A DNA stretch of 41,584 bases from Hepatobacter sp965661165. Its GTDB lineage: Bacteria; Pseudomonadota; Alphaproteobacteria; Holosporales; Hepatobacteraceae. Positions within the stretch are counted from its first letter, which is position 1; each line of letters starts with the position of its first letter. Shown here piece after piece: positions 17,364 to 24,736 of the stretch. The notes under the pieces were generated by a model that saw nothing but the letters and a program-made list of their open reading frames with translations, had not been told where the DNA came from and did no database searches. Both the position numbers and the translations under genes were made by a program. The stretch spans positions 1-41,584 of the forward strand of contig CBFICL010000006.1 of the NCBI GenBank assembly GCA_965661165.1, given 5' to 3'.

Positions 17364-18056
17364 ATGTTGTTGCTTAAGAATGTGGGGTTTGAGCGTGCGG
17401 GGCAAACGATTTTAGAGGGTTTGTCTTTCGATGTTCCTGAGGCAGCTCTTACCACCATTATTGGCCCCAATGGTGCTGGAAAAACCACGTTGCTCAACAT
17501 ATTGGCTGGCCTTTTGGTGCCGACACAAGGGTCCATCACACGTCCTCAGGGTAAAAAAATAGGCTATATGCCGCAGACGTTGGTGACATCCTCCTTTCTG
17601 CCGTTAACGGTGGAGACGTTTCTTGAACTTACGCCCTCTGGGCCCAAGCGTGGTCGTGACGTGTTTGCATCTTATGGGTGGGATGACTCCCTTACACAAA
17701 AATATATGCATGCCCTTTCGGCGGGTGAAAAACAACGGGTTCTTTTCGTGAAAGCGTTGATGCAGCAGCCAGACATTTTGATCCTCGATGAGCCCACGCA
17801 AGGGTTAGATATTGAAGGTGAAACGCAGTTTTATAAGGCCTTACGGGCGCTTTTAACCCAACAGAGTCTGACTGTTATTATGGCTTCCCATGATTTGCAC
17901 ACGGTGTTTCGGGAAAGCGCCCATATTGTGTGTGTCAACAAAACCCTTTGCTGCTCAGGACCGCCCGAGGATGTGCAGGCCCATGATCATTATCAGCAGC
18001 TGTTTAAAAAACAAATTTTTTCACAGTTGCGTCCGTATGTTCATCCCCATAACTGA
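17364..18056 (+). CDS. ABC transporter ATP-binding protein, ZnuC/metal type
   Basis: This single ABC ATPase domain of 230 residues has a Walker A GPNGAGKTT at 34-42, a Q-loop in GYMPQTL, a signature LSAGEKQRVLFVKAL in which Ala replaces the second Gly of LSGGE, a Walker B ILILDEPTQGLD, and a switch histidine in MASHDLH. The arrangement and the late histidine-rich tail (AHDHYQQ, YVHPHN) resemble ZnuC, the ATPase of zinc or manganese uptake systems. No permease (ZnuB) or binding protein (ZnuA) lies beside it, so the substrate cannot be fixed from context. It starts three bases after the dehydrogenase stop and probably shares its transcript. Confidence 0.85.
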   Translation: MLLLKNVGFERAGQTILEGLSFDVPEAALTTIIGPNGAGKTTLLNILAGLLVPTQGSITRPQGKKIGYMPQTLVTSSFLPLTVETFLELTPSGPKRGRDVFASYGWDDSLTQKYMHALSAGEKQRVLFVKALMQQPDILILDEPTQGLDIEGETQFYKALRALLTQQSLTVIMASHDLHTVFRESAHIVCVNKTLCCSGPPEDVQAHDHYQQLFKKQIFSQLRPYVHPHN

Positions 18057-18101
18057 GTGAGGCTTTTAAGGGGCGTATTTCTTTGCTAAGGTGTACCAGA
18101 G

Positions 18102-18175
18102 GCGGATGTAGCTCAATGGTAGAGCTGTAGCTTCCCAAGCTATCGACGAGGGTTCGATTCCCTTCATCCGCTCCA
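18102..18175 (+). tRNA. tRNA-Gly, anticodon CCC
   Basis: A cloverleaf can be drawn: acceptor GCGGATG/CATCCGC, D stem GCTC/GAGC, anticodon stem GTAGC/GCTAT (one G-U pair) with loop TTCCCAA (anticodon CCC), T stem GAGGG/CCCTT with loop TTCGATT, discriminator T and an encoded CCA. It is the second glycine tRNA in the window and sits 45 bases after the ABC ATPase gene and 31 bases before the transglycosylase start. Confidence 0.97.
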
Positions 18176-18206
18176 CTGTGTGCAACCTGTTGGGCGATGT
18201 TTTGTG

Positions 18207-18758
18207 ATGAGATGCAGGCTTCTTGCTGTGTGTGTGCCTCTTGTTTTGTGTTTGTGGGTGGCGGCGGCCTTTCCCCTATGCGCCTTAGACCCGTGCGTAG
18301 GAGAGATGTGCGTGCTGTTTATTGAGCAGGAAGAAAAAAGGCAAGGCATTCCCGATAAGTTATTGGTGGCCATGGCGCATGTGGAATCGGGTATCGCTGT
18401 CGCTGCTAAGCGTTATCCATGGCCGTGGAGCGTAAATGTGGCCGGTAAATCCTATTCATTTCCCACGCGCCGCGCCGCCGTTCACTTTGTGAGAAAGAAG
18501 CAAGAGCAGGGCCTGCGTAACATTGATGTGGGATGTATGCAGATCAATTTATATCATCATGGTCATGCCTTTCGCACGTTGGAAGAAGCGTTTGACCCGC
18601 GTATCAATATCCGTTATGGGGGCACGCTTTTAAAGAAGCTTTATGGGCGTTCGGGGTCGTGGGATCAAGCGGTAGCTTTTTATCATTCAAAAACACCCCA
18701 TTATTATCGCCCCTATCAGCAAAAAGTTTTTCGTCATTGGTATCGATTTGCTCGTTAA
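18207..18758 (+). CDS. Secreted lytic transglycosylase (SLT domain)
   Basis: This is a small exported lysozyme-like transglycosylase that cleaves peptidoglycan glycan strands in the periplasm. A signal peptide covers about residues 1-26 (LLAVCVPLVLCLWVAAAFPLCA). The SLT fold follows with the catalytic glutamate in AMAHVESG (E60), then the alphaproteobacterial insert PWPWSVNVAGKSYSF, the GCMQINLYHHG motif, and AVAFYHSKTPHYYRPYQQKV. Its 183-residue size is that of VirB1-like or housekeeping single-domain enzymes. I prefer the ATG at 18207; the frame stays open to a GTG at 18180 that would sit within five bases of the tRNA end. No secretion-system genes are nearby, so a general wall-remodelling role is more likely than VirB1. 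Confidence 0.88.
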   Translation: MRCRLLAVCVPLVLCLWVAAAFPLCALDPCVGEMCVLFIEQEEKRQGIPDKLLVAMAHVESGIAVAAKRYPWPWSVNVAGKSYSFPTRRAAVHFVRKKQEQGLRNIDVGCMQINLYHHGHAFRTLEEAFDPRINIRYGGTLLKKLYGRSGSWDQAVAFYHSKTPHYYRPYQQKVFRHWYRFAR

Positions 18759-18784
18759 AAAGGCTATGACATGCAGCATTCTCT

Positions 18785-18803
18785 GTGCCTCATGCTGAGG
18801 TGC
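18785..18803. repeat. Short stem-loop between two convergent genes
   Basis: An 8-bp inverted repeat (two wobble pairs on the plus strand) around a three-base TGC loop lies in the 119-base gap between the transglycosylase and trmJ ends. No T-run follows on either strand, so it is not a textbook terminator. It may weakly separate the convergent transcripts. Confidence 0.3.
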
Positions 18804-18877
18804 ATTAAGCGACGTATACGTTGCCTCTGCTCGTGAGCCTCGCGGGTTCTGTGCGGGTGTGTGCGCCGGCAACAGCC

Positions 18878-19621
18878 TTAGCGTGACGAACGTGAGGGGG
18901 ACATTTTTCCTTGTAATATTTTATCAAAATGGTTGACGACGCCCCGTAGCGTCCGAATTTCTTGATCTGTATAACACGTGCGAGTAAAGGCATTGCGTAT
19001 GTTGCGACTCATTTTTTCCTTCATTTCAGGAGGATAAAAAAAGCCAGCGGCATCAAGCACAGATTCAAGATGGGTCAGCATGCCCTGAACGTCATGGTGT
19101 GTTGCGAGCTCTGGCTGGTTGTGTGAAGAAGGCGGTGTAGGTGCGTGAGGATGCGCATGACGCCATAGCTCATGAGCCACAAGTAGCACGCACTGGGCCA
19201 GGTTGAGGGAGGTGTAGGCCGGGTTCAGCGGGATGGTCAAAATACCTTGGGCCCAAGAGACGTCTTCAGAGGTGAGCCCTGTTCTTTCGGGGCCAAACAT
19301 TATGCCCACCTTAGGGTGGGGAGAAAGCGTGGCGGTGAGCTCTGTTAAGGAGTGCACAGGTTTGGTCATATCACGATGGCGCGCGGTGGTGGCCAGCACA
19401 TAGGTCAAATCTGAGACGGCTTCGTGAAGGGATGAAAAGGTGTGAACGGTGTGGGGAAAGTGCCGGGCGCCCGCTGCCGCCTTCAGGCCCTTTTCACAGG
19501 GCCACGCATGTTTAGGGGAGACCAAACGAAGCTCATGCATGCCACAATTCCAAAGGGCGCGCAGGGCCGTGCCCACGTTTTCAGGCAACTGGGGGCGCAC
19601 AAGGATAAAAGCAGCTTTCAT
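18878..19621 (-). CDS. trmJ: TrmJ/LasT-type SpoU-family RNA 2'-O-methyltransferase
   Basis: This SPOUT-class methyltransferase is most like TrmJ, which methylates the ribose at position 32 of tRNA. Typical features are FILVRPQLPENVGTALRALWNCGMHELRLVSP at the N-terminus (motif 1), VGIMFGPERTGLTSEDV (motif 2), and ILTIPLNPAYTSLNLAQCVLLVAHELWR (motif 3), which build the trefoil knot for S-adenosylmethionine. A C-terminal helical extension of about 80 residues completes the 247-residue protein. It starts at the ATG at 19621. It lies downstream of gltX-cysS, separated by 287 bases that hold a possible terminator and relic fragments, one of which copies codons about 22-48 of this gene. Confidence 0.92.
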   Translation of the reverse strand: MKAAFILVRPQLPENVGTALRALWNCGMHELRLVSPKHAWPCEKGLKAAAGARHFPHTVHTFSSLHEAVSDLTYVLATTARHRDMTKPVHSLTELTATLSPHPKVGIMFGPERTGLTSEDVSWAQGILTIPLNPAYTSLNLAQCVLLVAHELWRHAHPHAPTPPSSHNQPELATHHDVQGMLTHLESVLDAAGFFYPPEMKEKMSRNIRNAFTRTCYTDQEIRTLRGVVNHFDKILQGKMSPSRSSR

Positions 19622-19708
19622 GAAGGATCACATCCGTGACAGAAATCAGGGTCATACTAACACACGTCGGGTCCAGGCGGTGTGTTTTCTTTAACACTTA
19701 TGTGAAGC

Positions 19709-19737
19709 AAAAAAGGCTCTTGCCGGGACGTGGCAAG
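19709..19737 (-). terminator. Candidate terminator downstream of cysS
   Basis: On the minus strand a perfect 6-bp stem CTTGCC/GGCAAG with a 7-base loop is followed, after AGCC, by six T. The four-base spacer before the T-run makes it weaker than a classical rho-independent terminator. It would end the gltX-cysS transcript ahead of trmJ. Confidence 0.4.
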
Positions 19738-19771
19738 CGATAGGCATGGAGGGCATTCATGTCGTTATGAA
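19738..19771 (-). pseudogene. Relic fragment resembling cysS
   Basis: This 34-base stretch matches 28 of 34 positions of 20972-21005 inside the intact cysS, without gaps. On the minus strand it reads FHNDMNALHAYR, against FHHDMDALHAWR in the intact enzyme, so similarity holds at protein level too. No start, and no further cysS sequence, is recognisable around it. It lies just upstream of the candidate terminator. Confidence 0.5.
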
Positions 19772-19827
19772 AGAGAAAGTAAAGAAGCAAGCCAAGGAGC
19801 CCCGGATTCTCTTCTATGCTTTATCGT

Positions 19828-19907
19828 TGCCTGCAAGCCCTTTTCACAGGGCCACGTATGTTGGGGGACACCAAACGAAGCTCATGCATGCCACCATGCT
19901 AAAGAGC
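19828..19907 (-). pseudogene. Relic fragment of trmJ
   Basis: Eighty bases match 19478-19558 of the intact trmJ at about 85% by eye, with one single-base deletion that shifts the frame. The shared core includes GGCATGCATGAGCTTCG and GTGGCCCTGTGAAAAGGG. It begins immediately after the cysS stop codon, in the same orientation as the source gene, and covers roughly codons 22-48. It has no open frame of its own and is best read as a decayed partial duplicate. Confidence 0.75.
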
Positions 19908-19908
19908 C

Positions 19909-21291
19909 TTAACGGCGTTTCCACGTTGTTTGGCCATGGCGATCTTCAAGAATAATGCCTTGTGACGCCAGGTGTTGGCGCACAGCATCGGCCTTTGCAA
20001 AATCTTTGCAGCGCCGGGCCTGCTCTCTTTCTTCAATCTGTTGTTCGATTTCTTGTGCGCTTAATGCATGTGACCCAAGTGATCCGGATGTTGCTTTTCC
20101 TTGGAACCACGCTTGCGGTGTGTGGTGGGCAAAACCCATCAGGTGCGCACTGGCCAACACATCTCGCGCACGCCTTGCTCGTTCATCTGAATCTGTTGTT
20201 TGGTTTACCGCATTCACCTGCTCAAACAGGGTTTTAAAAGCCTGCGGTGTATTCAGGTCATCACATAAAGCCGGGAGGATGGCTTGTGGCGCATCGGCTG
20301 GCTCTTTATCCGGAATGTGAGTGAGTGCCTCATACATACGGTCTAGATTTTTTTTCGCCTGCACCAGCTTACTTTCTGTCCAATCCAGAGGTTGGCGATA
20401 ATGGGCGCTCAACAATACCCAGCGAATGACCTCCCCAGGCCAGTGCTTAAGGGCCTCTGACACCGTGATAAAATTGTTCAGGGATTTTGCCATTTTCACA
20501 CCATCTACCGTTAAGATGCCATTGTGCATCCATATATGAGCCAGCTCTGGCACATCAAAACCACAGCAACTTTGGGCTTGTTCGTTTTCATGATGAGGAA
20601 AAATGAGATCCTGCCCGCCCCCATGAATGGTTAAGGGCAGTGGAAGAAAGGCGTGACTCATGGCCGAGCATTCAATGTGCCATCCGGGGCGCCCCCATCC
20701 CCACGGACTCTCCCATCCTGGTTCCCCGTCGTGAGAGGGCTTCCATAGGACAAAATCGTGAGGATCCCGTTTGTGGGCATCCACGGCCACCCGTGCCCCT
20801 GCTTGCTGCTCATCCAAGGATCTGCCTGATAGACTGCCATAATGCGACATATGTTTCACGTGAAACATCACATGATCGGCGACGACATAGGCATACCCCT
20901 TGTCAATGAGGGCGTGGATAAGGTGGATCATGTCCTGAACGTGATCTGTTGCGCGCGGCTCATGGGTGGGGCGCCAGGCATGGAGAGCATCCATGTCATG
21001 ATGAAAAAAACCTAAGGTGCGTTGTGTGAGGTCATGAATAGACTCACAGTTGTGTTGGGCGGCTTGAATAATTTTATCGTCAATGTCGGTGATGTTCCGC
21101 ACATAACATACGTGAGGATAGGTATGGGTTAACAAGCGAAAAAGCATATCAAACACCACTACAGAACGTGCATTGCCCAGGTGCGCACGATCATATACGG
21201 TGGGGCCACACACATAGAGGCTTATGTTTTGCTCTGTAGAGACCAGGGGTTTTTTGGTTTTGCTTTTTGTGTCGTAAAGATACAGGTTCAT
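19909..21291 (-). CDS. cysS: Cysteinyl-tRNA synthetase
   Basis: This class I synthetase charges tRNA-Cys. The 460 residues start MNLYLYDTKSKTKKPL and contain the zinc cysteine and nucleotide motif YVCGPTVYDRAHLGNARS (HIGH equivalent HLGN). Next come WGWGRPGWHIECSAMS and GGGQDLIFPHHENEQAQ with zinc ligands, the KMSKS-type loop VDGVKMAKSLNNF, and the anticodon-binding end IILEDRHGQTTWKRR. The open frame extends far upstream to 21480, but that part overlaps gltX and is not conserved. The ATG at 21291 overlaps the gltX stop and is the natural coupled start. Confidence 0.96.
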   Translation of the reverse strand: MNLYLYDTKSKTKKPLVSTEQNISLYVCGPTVYDRAHLGNARSVVVFDMLFRLLTHTYPHVCYVRNITDIDDKIIQAAQHNCESIHDLTQRTLGFFHHDMDALHAWRPTHEPRATDHVQDMIHLIHALIDKGYAYVVADHVMFHVKHMSHYGSLSGRSLDEQQAGARVAVDAHKRDPHDFVLWKPSHDGEPGWESPWGWGRPGWHIECSAMSHAFLPLPLTIHGGGQDLIFPHHENEQAQSCCGFDVPELAHIWMHNGILTVDGVKMAKSLNNFITVSEALKHWPGEVIRWVLLSAHYRQPLDWTESKLVQAKKNLDRMYEALTHIPDKEPADAPQAILPALCDDLNTPQAFKTLFEQVNAVNQTTDSDERARRARDVLASAHLMGFAHHTPQAWFQGKATSGSLGSHALSAQEIEQQIEEREQARRCKDFAKADAVRQHLASQGIILEDRHGQTTWKRR

Positions 21292-22679
21292 GATGAGGTA
21301 TGTCCGTCTGTGATTTGCGTTGTGAGGCGGTTGCGTACTCGTGCTTCGCCGATGAGCGGCAACACATGACTCATTTGGGGGCCGTGGTTTTGCCCTGTCA
21401 GGGCGTATCGCAAAGGGGCATAAAGGGCGCGCCCGGTGCGTTTTGTGTGGATTTTGAGGTGTTGGGTCCATGTGCCCCATGTATGCTCATCCCAAGGTTC
21501 AGAGGGTAAAAACGCCCGTGCGTCTTTGAGATAGTTTCGTGTAAGCGGATCTTGAGGAGGCGGGATCGTCGGGTCTTGAAAACAGATGTCATACCACATC
21601 CCCAGGTCGCAAGGTTTAGAAATGTTGTGGCGAATGGCTTCGATAAACGCAGGGGTGGTTTTTTCTCTTTTTTCTTGAGGCATAAGATCAATGAGGCATG
21701 ATGGGGGCAAGGCTTGCATCGTGTAGGTTTGTATGGTGGTTAAATCACTCCATGACAGTTTGGGGCTTGCTTTGCCATAAGCCTCGAGCGAAAAGTGCTC
21801 ACGTATATCGTTGCGCGAAGCGTAGGTGTGTGTGCTGTGGGCTGTGCCCATGGAGAGTAAAAAATCTCGCACAGCGTCGGCAAAGAACCCTTGCTGTTTG
21901 AGGGTGCCCAATGTCAGGCTTCCCAACCTTTTGGATAGTGGGCGCCCGTTCTCATCTTTCAGGAGGGGAATGTGGGCAAATGTAAGCGTTTTTTCGGGCG
22001 CCAAGGCCTGAATGATTTCCTGTTGAATGGCTGTGTTGCTTATGTGGTCTTCGCCGCGCAGAATGTGGGTGACCCCTAATAACACTTCATCCACGCTCCC
22101 TGTGAGCAGAAAAGAGGGTGTGCCATCCGCTCTCACCACCACAGGATCACTTAAGGCTTGGGTGTCATAGCGAAGCGTGCCAAGAAAAGCATCTTGCCAG
22201 ATGACGGGTTGGTCTTTGAGGCGAAAACGCCAATGGGGAGTGCCCCCTTGTGCTTCATGGGTTGCGCGTGCTTCGTCAGATAGCGCAAGGGCCGCGCGGT
22301 CATAACGTGGTGGTTTGTTTTGCTGACGCTGCGCCTCACGTTTTCGGGCGAGCTCTTCAGGTGTTTCATAGCACGGGTAAAGCCGCCCTGCCTCTTTAAG
22401 CGTCTGAATGGCCTGCTGATAGAGGGGCGTGCGCCTGGATTGATAAGCAAGATCGTCATAGGGGACATCCAGCCATGCAAGGTCTTCCTGAATGGACTGC
22501 ACAAAGGCATCTTGGCTGCGCGCAGTGTCTGTATCATCAATGCGCAGGAGAAAGCGCCCCTGATTCTGCCACGCCCACGCCGCGGAAAGCAAAGCTGTGC
22601 GCGCGTTGCCTAGGTGAAGATGGCCTGTAGGAGATGGAGCAAAACGGGTGACAAACACAATAGGCAAGCGGTGTGACAT
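21288..22679 (-). CDS. gltX: Glutamyl-tRNA synthetase
   Basis: This class I synthetase of 463 residues charges tRNA-Glu and, in many alphaproteobacteria, also tRNA-Gln for later amidation. The HIGH-type motif is in FAPSPTGHLHLGNARTAL. DDTDTARSQDAFVQSIQEDLAWL follows, and the KMSKS loop reads LSKRLGSLTL, an atypical form seen in the second alphaproteobacterial GltX paralogue. The C-terminal anticodon domain ends the chain. It starts at the ATG at 22679. The gene is the first of a two-gene unit with cysS, sharing a 4-base overlap. Whether a second gltX exists cannot be seen here. Confidence 0.95.
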   Translation of the reverse strand: MSHRLPIVFVTRFAPSPTGHLHLGNARTALLSAAWAWQNQGRFLLRIDDTDTARSQDAFVQSIQEDLAWLDVPYDDLAYQSRRTPLYQQAIQTLKEAGRLYPCYETPEELARKREAQRQQNKPPRYDRAALALSDEARATHEAQGGTPHWRFRLKDQPVIWQDAFLGTLRYDTQALSDPVVVRADGTPSFLLTGSVDEVLLGVTHILRGEDHISNTAIQQEIIQALAPEKTLTFAHIPLLKDENGRPLSKRLGSLTLGTLKQQGFFADAVRDFLLSMGTAHSTHTYASRNDIREHFSLEAYGKASPKLSWSDLTTIQTYTMQALPPSCLIDLMPQEKREKTTPAFIEAIRHNISKPCDLGMWYDICFQDPTIPPPQDPLTRNYLKDARAFLPSEPWDEHTWGTWTQHLKIHTKRTGRALYAPLRYALTGQNHGPQMSHVLPLIGEARVRNRLTTQITDGHTSS

Positions 22680-22819
22680 GCAAAATCTGGCTCATCATAG
22701 CGCACTCCCTTTTAAAGCACAAACCCTTAGCTTTGCTTATAAACAGCCTGGTTAGGGCGCGCGCGAAGCCAATGCATCATGGTCTGGAGCAAGAAAAAGG
22801 TTATTCCCCATTATCTCCG

Positions 22820-22848
22820 TTGTGTTTGTTAAAATTATGATATAAAAT
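22820..22848 (+). promoter_or_regulatory. Candidate promoter with overlapping palindrome, upstream of the exported protein
   Basis: TTGTGT (22820-22825) is followed by 17 bases and TAAAAT (22843-22848), a 5/6 match for the -10 box. The region is clearly more AT-rich than its surroundings. A perfect inverted repeat GATAT-AAA-ATATC (22839-22851) covers the -10 element and could be an operator. The start site would fall near 22855, about 40 bases before the ATG at 22897. Confidence 0.4.
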
Positions 22849-22896
22849 ATCAATTCATTTGGTATTCTTCTTTTTTGAAACAGATTGTTGGCTAGT

Positions 22897-23616
22897 ATGA
22901 AAAGAGCATGGTGTTTCCTTTTGGCAGCTTTGGTGTGCCCACATCTTTTTTGTGGTTTTGCGAACGTTGGTGTGGGCATGATGACCTTTGATCCTTGGTC
23001 TTGGTTTTCACCAGAAACATCATCAGCTGCGGGGGGTGTTTTGTCACAGATGCCTGACAGCTATAATGAGTGGGAGATTATTCCTTCCGTGCAGCCCTTG
23101 CATGAGCCTGTGTGGGAGGATGTTATGCAAGAGGGGGGTTATGTGTGTGTTGCCGGCAGAAAGTCGTGTGTGACCTTAGGTCATGACTCTACGTATCAGG
23201 CACGTTTTTTTTACCATTCCGCAGCCACGCAAGATTTTTGGCTTCAGACAGGCGCAGATACGAAAGAACATGCATGGAGCCGTAATGAAGGTACCCTTGC
23301 GCTCGCTGCCCTTGCCTTAAGATCTGGAGGACGTGAATCTCAGTATCATCAATTGTCAGATGAGGAAAAACAGAAGCAAGCTAGGCAAGAGCTGGACCAT
23401 GTGTGCCAGGCATTAGGCATACGCCTGGAAGATGCCCGCGGCAATTCTGAAGTCTGTATGATGCTTGCACGTAGCCTCAGCAACCATTTATCAGAAAGAT
23501 TTGTGTTTTTAGATGACATGGGAGAAGGCCCTCCATTCATTCATGAAAGCCCTTTTTACCCTGTGTTTGCCCGGGGCGGTGAAGTTCTTTTGCAAGAGGT
23601 ATTGAGCGAAGAATAA
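22897..23616 (+). CDS. Exported protein of unknown function
   Basis: I do not recognise this 239-residue protein. A signal peptide is evident at about residues 1-20 (MKRAWCFLLAALVCPHLFCGFA). The mature part has a Trp/Pro-rich start (FDPWSWFSPETSS), a central region with two cysteines (YVCVAGRKSCVTLGHDS), a Lys/Glu/Gln-rich helix (about 150-175) and an acidic C-terminus. No membrane helix, lipobox or known motif is visible. It begins at the ATG at 22897; the frame is open to a TTG four codons earlier. It stands alone between minus-strand genes with its own AT-rich promoter region, so it is probably expressed independently. Codon use looks like that of its neighbours. Confidence 0.7.
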   Translation: MKRAWCFLLAALVCPHLFCGFANVGVGMMTFDPWSWFSPETSSAAGGVLSQMPDSYNEWEIIPSVQPLHEPVWEDVMQEGGYVCVAGRKSCVTLGHDSTYQARFFYHSAATQDFWLQTGADTKEHAWSRNEGTLALAALALRSGGRESQYHQLSDEEKQKQARQELDHVCQALGIRLEDARGNSEVCMMLARSLSNHLSERFVFLDDMGEGPPFIHESPFYPVFARGGEVLLQEVLSEE

Positions 23617-23756
23617 GCTCCGCCCTTACCCTTTTTTTTGTGTGAAGGTGTAAAGCGCTTTCCCTAAAGGGCAGGGGCGACACACTATCTTTGGTCTTCC
23701 CCTTGTCACGTCCTCTGTTTTCAACATCTGGCGCCTTATGTATTTAAAGTTAACGT

Positions 23757-24509
23757 TTATAAATAGTCGTGAAGCACGTGTCCTAAGGGCAGGGTGATAT
23801 CGGCCAAAAAATGTAATCCACCGACAATCTTGCGCACGGGCAAATCGGCCACAGGTGCGTTAACATGCGGGATAAGGTGCAGTCGTGCATCCCCTGTGTG
23901 GGCGCTTTTGAGGCGGATATTTTCAAGGGTGTACCCGATCAATTGCAAAACATCATAATGCTCGCCTGAGACGTGGGGGATCATCTTGAGGTTCACCTGC
24001 ATTTTTTGAAGACGCTTTTCCATGGCCTCTTTATCAGCCTGCGTGGGGATCATATTTTTATGTTTGTAGGTCATGGTGCCCAGCGCCACCAATTGATCAG
24101 CATAGCAAAGACGTCCGGTGAGGGTGTCATGAATCACCTTCATGCAGGGGCGTGCGTCTTTTTTGGGAAATCCCCATATCTCTCGCCCGCCTGCAATGGG
24201 TGGATCGCAATCAAGATACATCTGCGCCGTAAAGTTAACGGGTTGACCTTGAAACTGACATGGAATGACAACCCCGCTTTCTTCATAATCCCCAAACCCT
24301 GAGCTGTCAGGCATTTTGATAAATTCATAGAGAACCTGGTTGCTGCCATCGGGTTCGAGGGGTTCTGGCAAGGCTTCGCGAATGGCTTCTGGATCGCTGA
24401 GATAGGTGATGATCATATATTCGCGATTGAGGAATTCGTATGGCCCCTTGGGGTAGCTTGGGCTTGCAATGGGCATAGAAAACTTGTTTTTGATGGTCTG
24501 AATATCCAT
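23757..24509 (-). CDS. adc: Acetoacetate decarboxylase
   Basis: This enzyme decarboxylates acetoacetate to acetone and CO2 through a Schiff base on a lysine. The 250-residue protein aligns with clostridial Adc over its whole length: PSYPKGPYEFLNREY at the N-terminus with R29, the glutamate pair at 76-77, and GGREIWGFPKKDARP with the lysine pair at 116-117, matching the Lys115-Lys116 catalytic pair. The last part, IVGGLHFLADITLPLGHVLHDYL, is also typical. In other alphaproteobacteria this gene often neighbours hydroxybutyrate metabolism genes; none are present here. The ATG at 24509 starts it. It appears to be a single-gene unit. Confidence 0.92.
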   Translation of the reverse strand: MDIQTIKNKFSMPIASPSYPKGPYEFLNREYMIITYLSDPEAIREALPEPLEPDGSNQVLYEFIKMPDSSGFGDYEESGVVIPCQFQGQPVNFTAQMYLDCDPPIAGGREIWGFPKKDARPCMKVIHDTLTGRLCYADQLVALGTMTYKHKNMIPTQADKEAMEKRLQKMQVNLKMIPHVSGEHYDVLQLIGYTLENIRLKSAHTGDARLHLIPHVNAPVADLPVRKIVGGLHFLADITLPLGHVLHDYL

Positions 24510-24595
24510 GGGTGTATGCTTTTTGTAAGGTCACCTCAACACGCATCAATAATCTTGCCAACTTTGTAAAGAAACGCAGATCTTCCTGAAGGGCG

Positions 24596-24623
24596 TAGAC
24601 TTTTTCTCTTGCTGGGTTACTAT
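24596..24623 (+). promoter_or_regulatory. Candidate promoter for tRNA-Val and the arn operon
   Basis: TAGACT (24596-24601) lies 16 bases before TACTAT (24618-24623). Transcription would start near 24630, nine bases before the tRNA. No terminator separates the tRNA from the arnT start 23 bases after it, so the same promoter may serve both. Confidence 0.35.
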
Positions 24624-24638
24624 AGTAAAAAAGGCAAA

Positions 24639-24713
24639 GGGCAGTTAGCTCAGCGGTAGAGCGTCTCGTTTACACCGAGAGGGTCGGCGGTTCAATCCCG
24701 TCACTGCCCACCA
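24639..24713 (+). tRNA. tRNA-Val, anticodon TAC
   Basis: A cloverleaf can be drawn: acceptor GGGCAGT/ACTGCCC, D stem GCTC/GAGC, anticodon stem TCTCG/CGAGA with loop TTTACAC (anticodon TAC), T stem GGCGG/CCGTC (one G-U) with loop TTCAATC, discriminator A and an encoded CCA. It lies 23 bases upstream of arnT on the same strand. Confidence 0.97.
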
Positions 24714-24736
24714 GCGTTGTCAATCGCCGTGGATGT

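Noticed and set aside
21292..21480. N-terminal extension of the cysS frame
   Set aside because: It overlaps the end of gltX and has no resemblance to synthetases; the ATG at 21291 gives the standard N-terminus.
23617..23756. Terminator candidates between the exported protein and acetoacetate decarboxylase
   Set aside because: There are T-runs and a CCCT/AGGG mini-stem, but no stem longer than four pairs is placed directly before a T-run.
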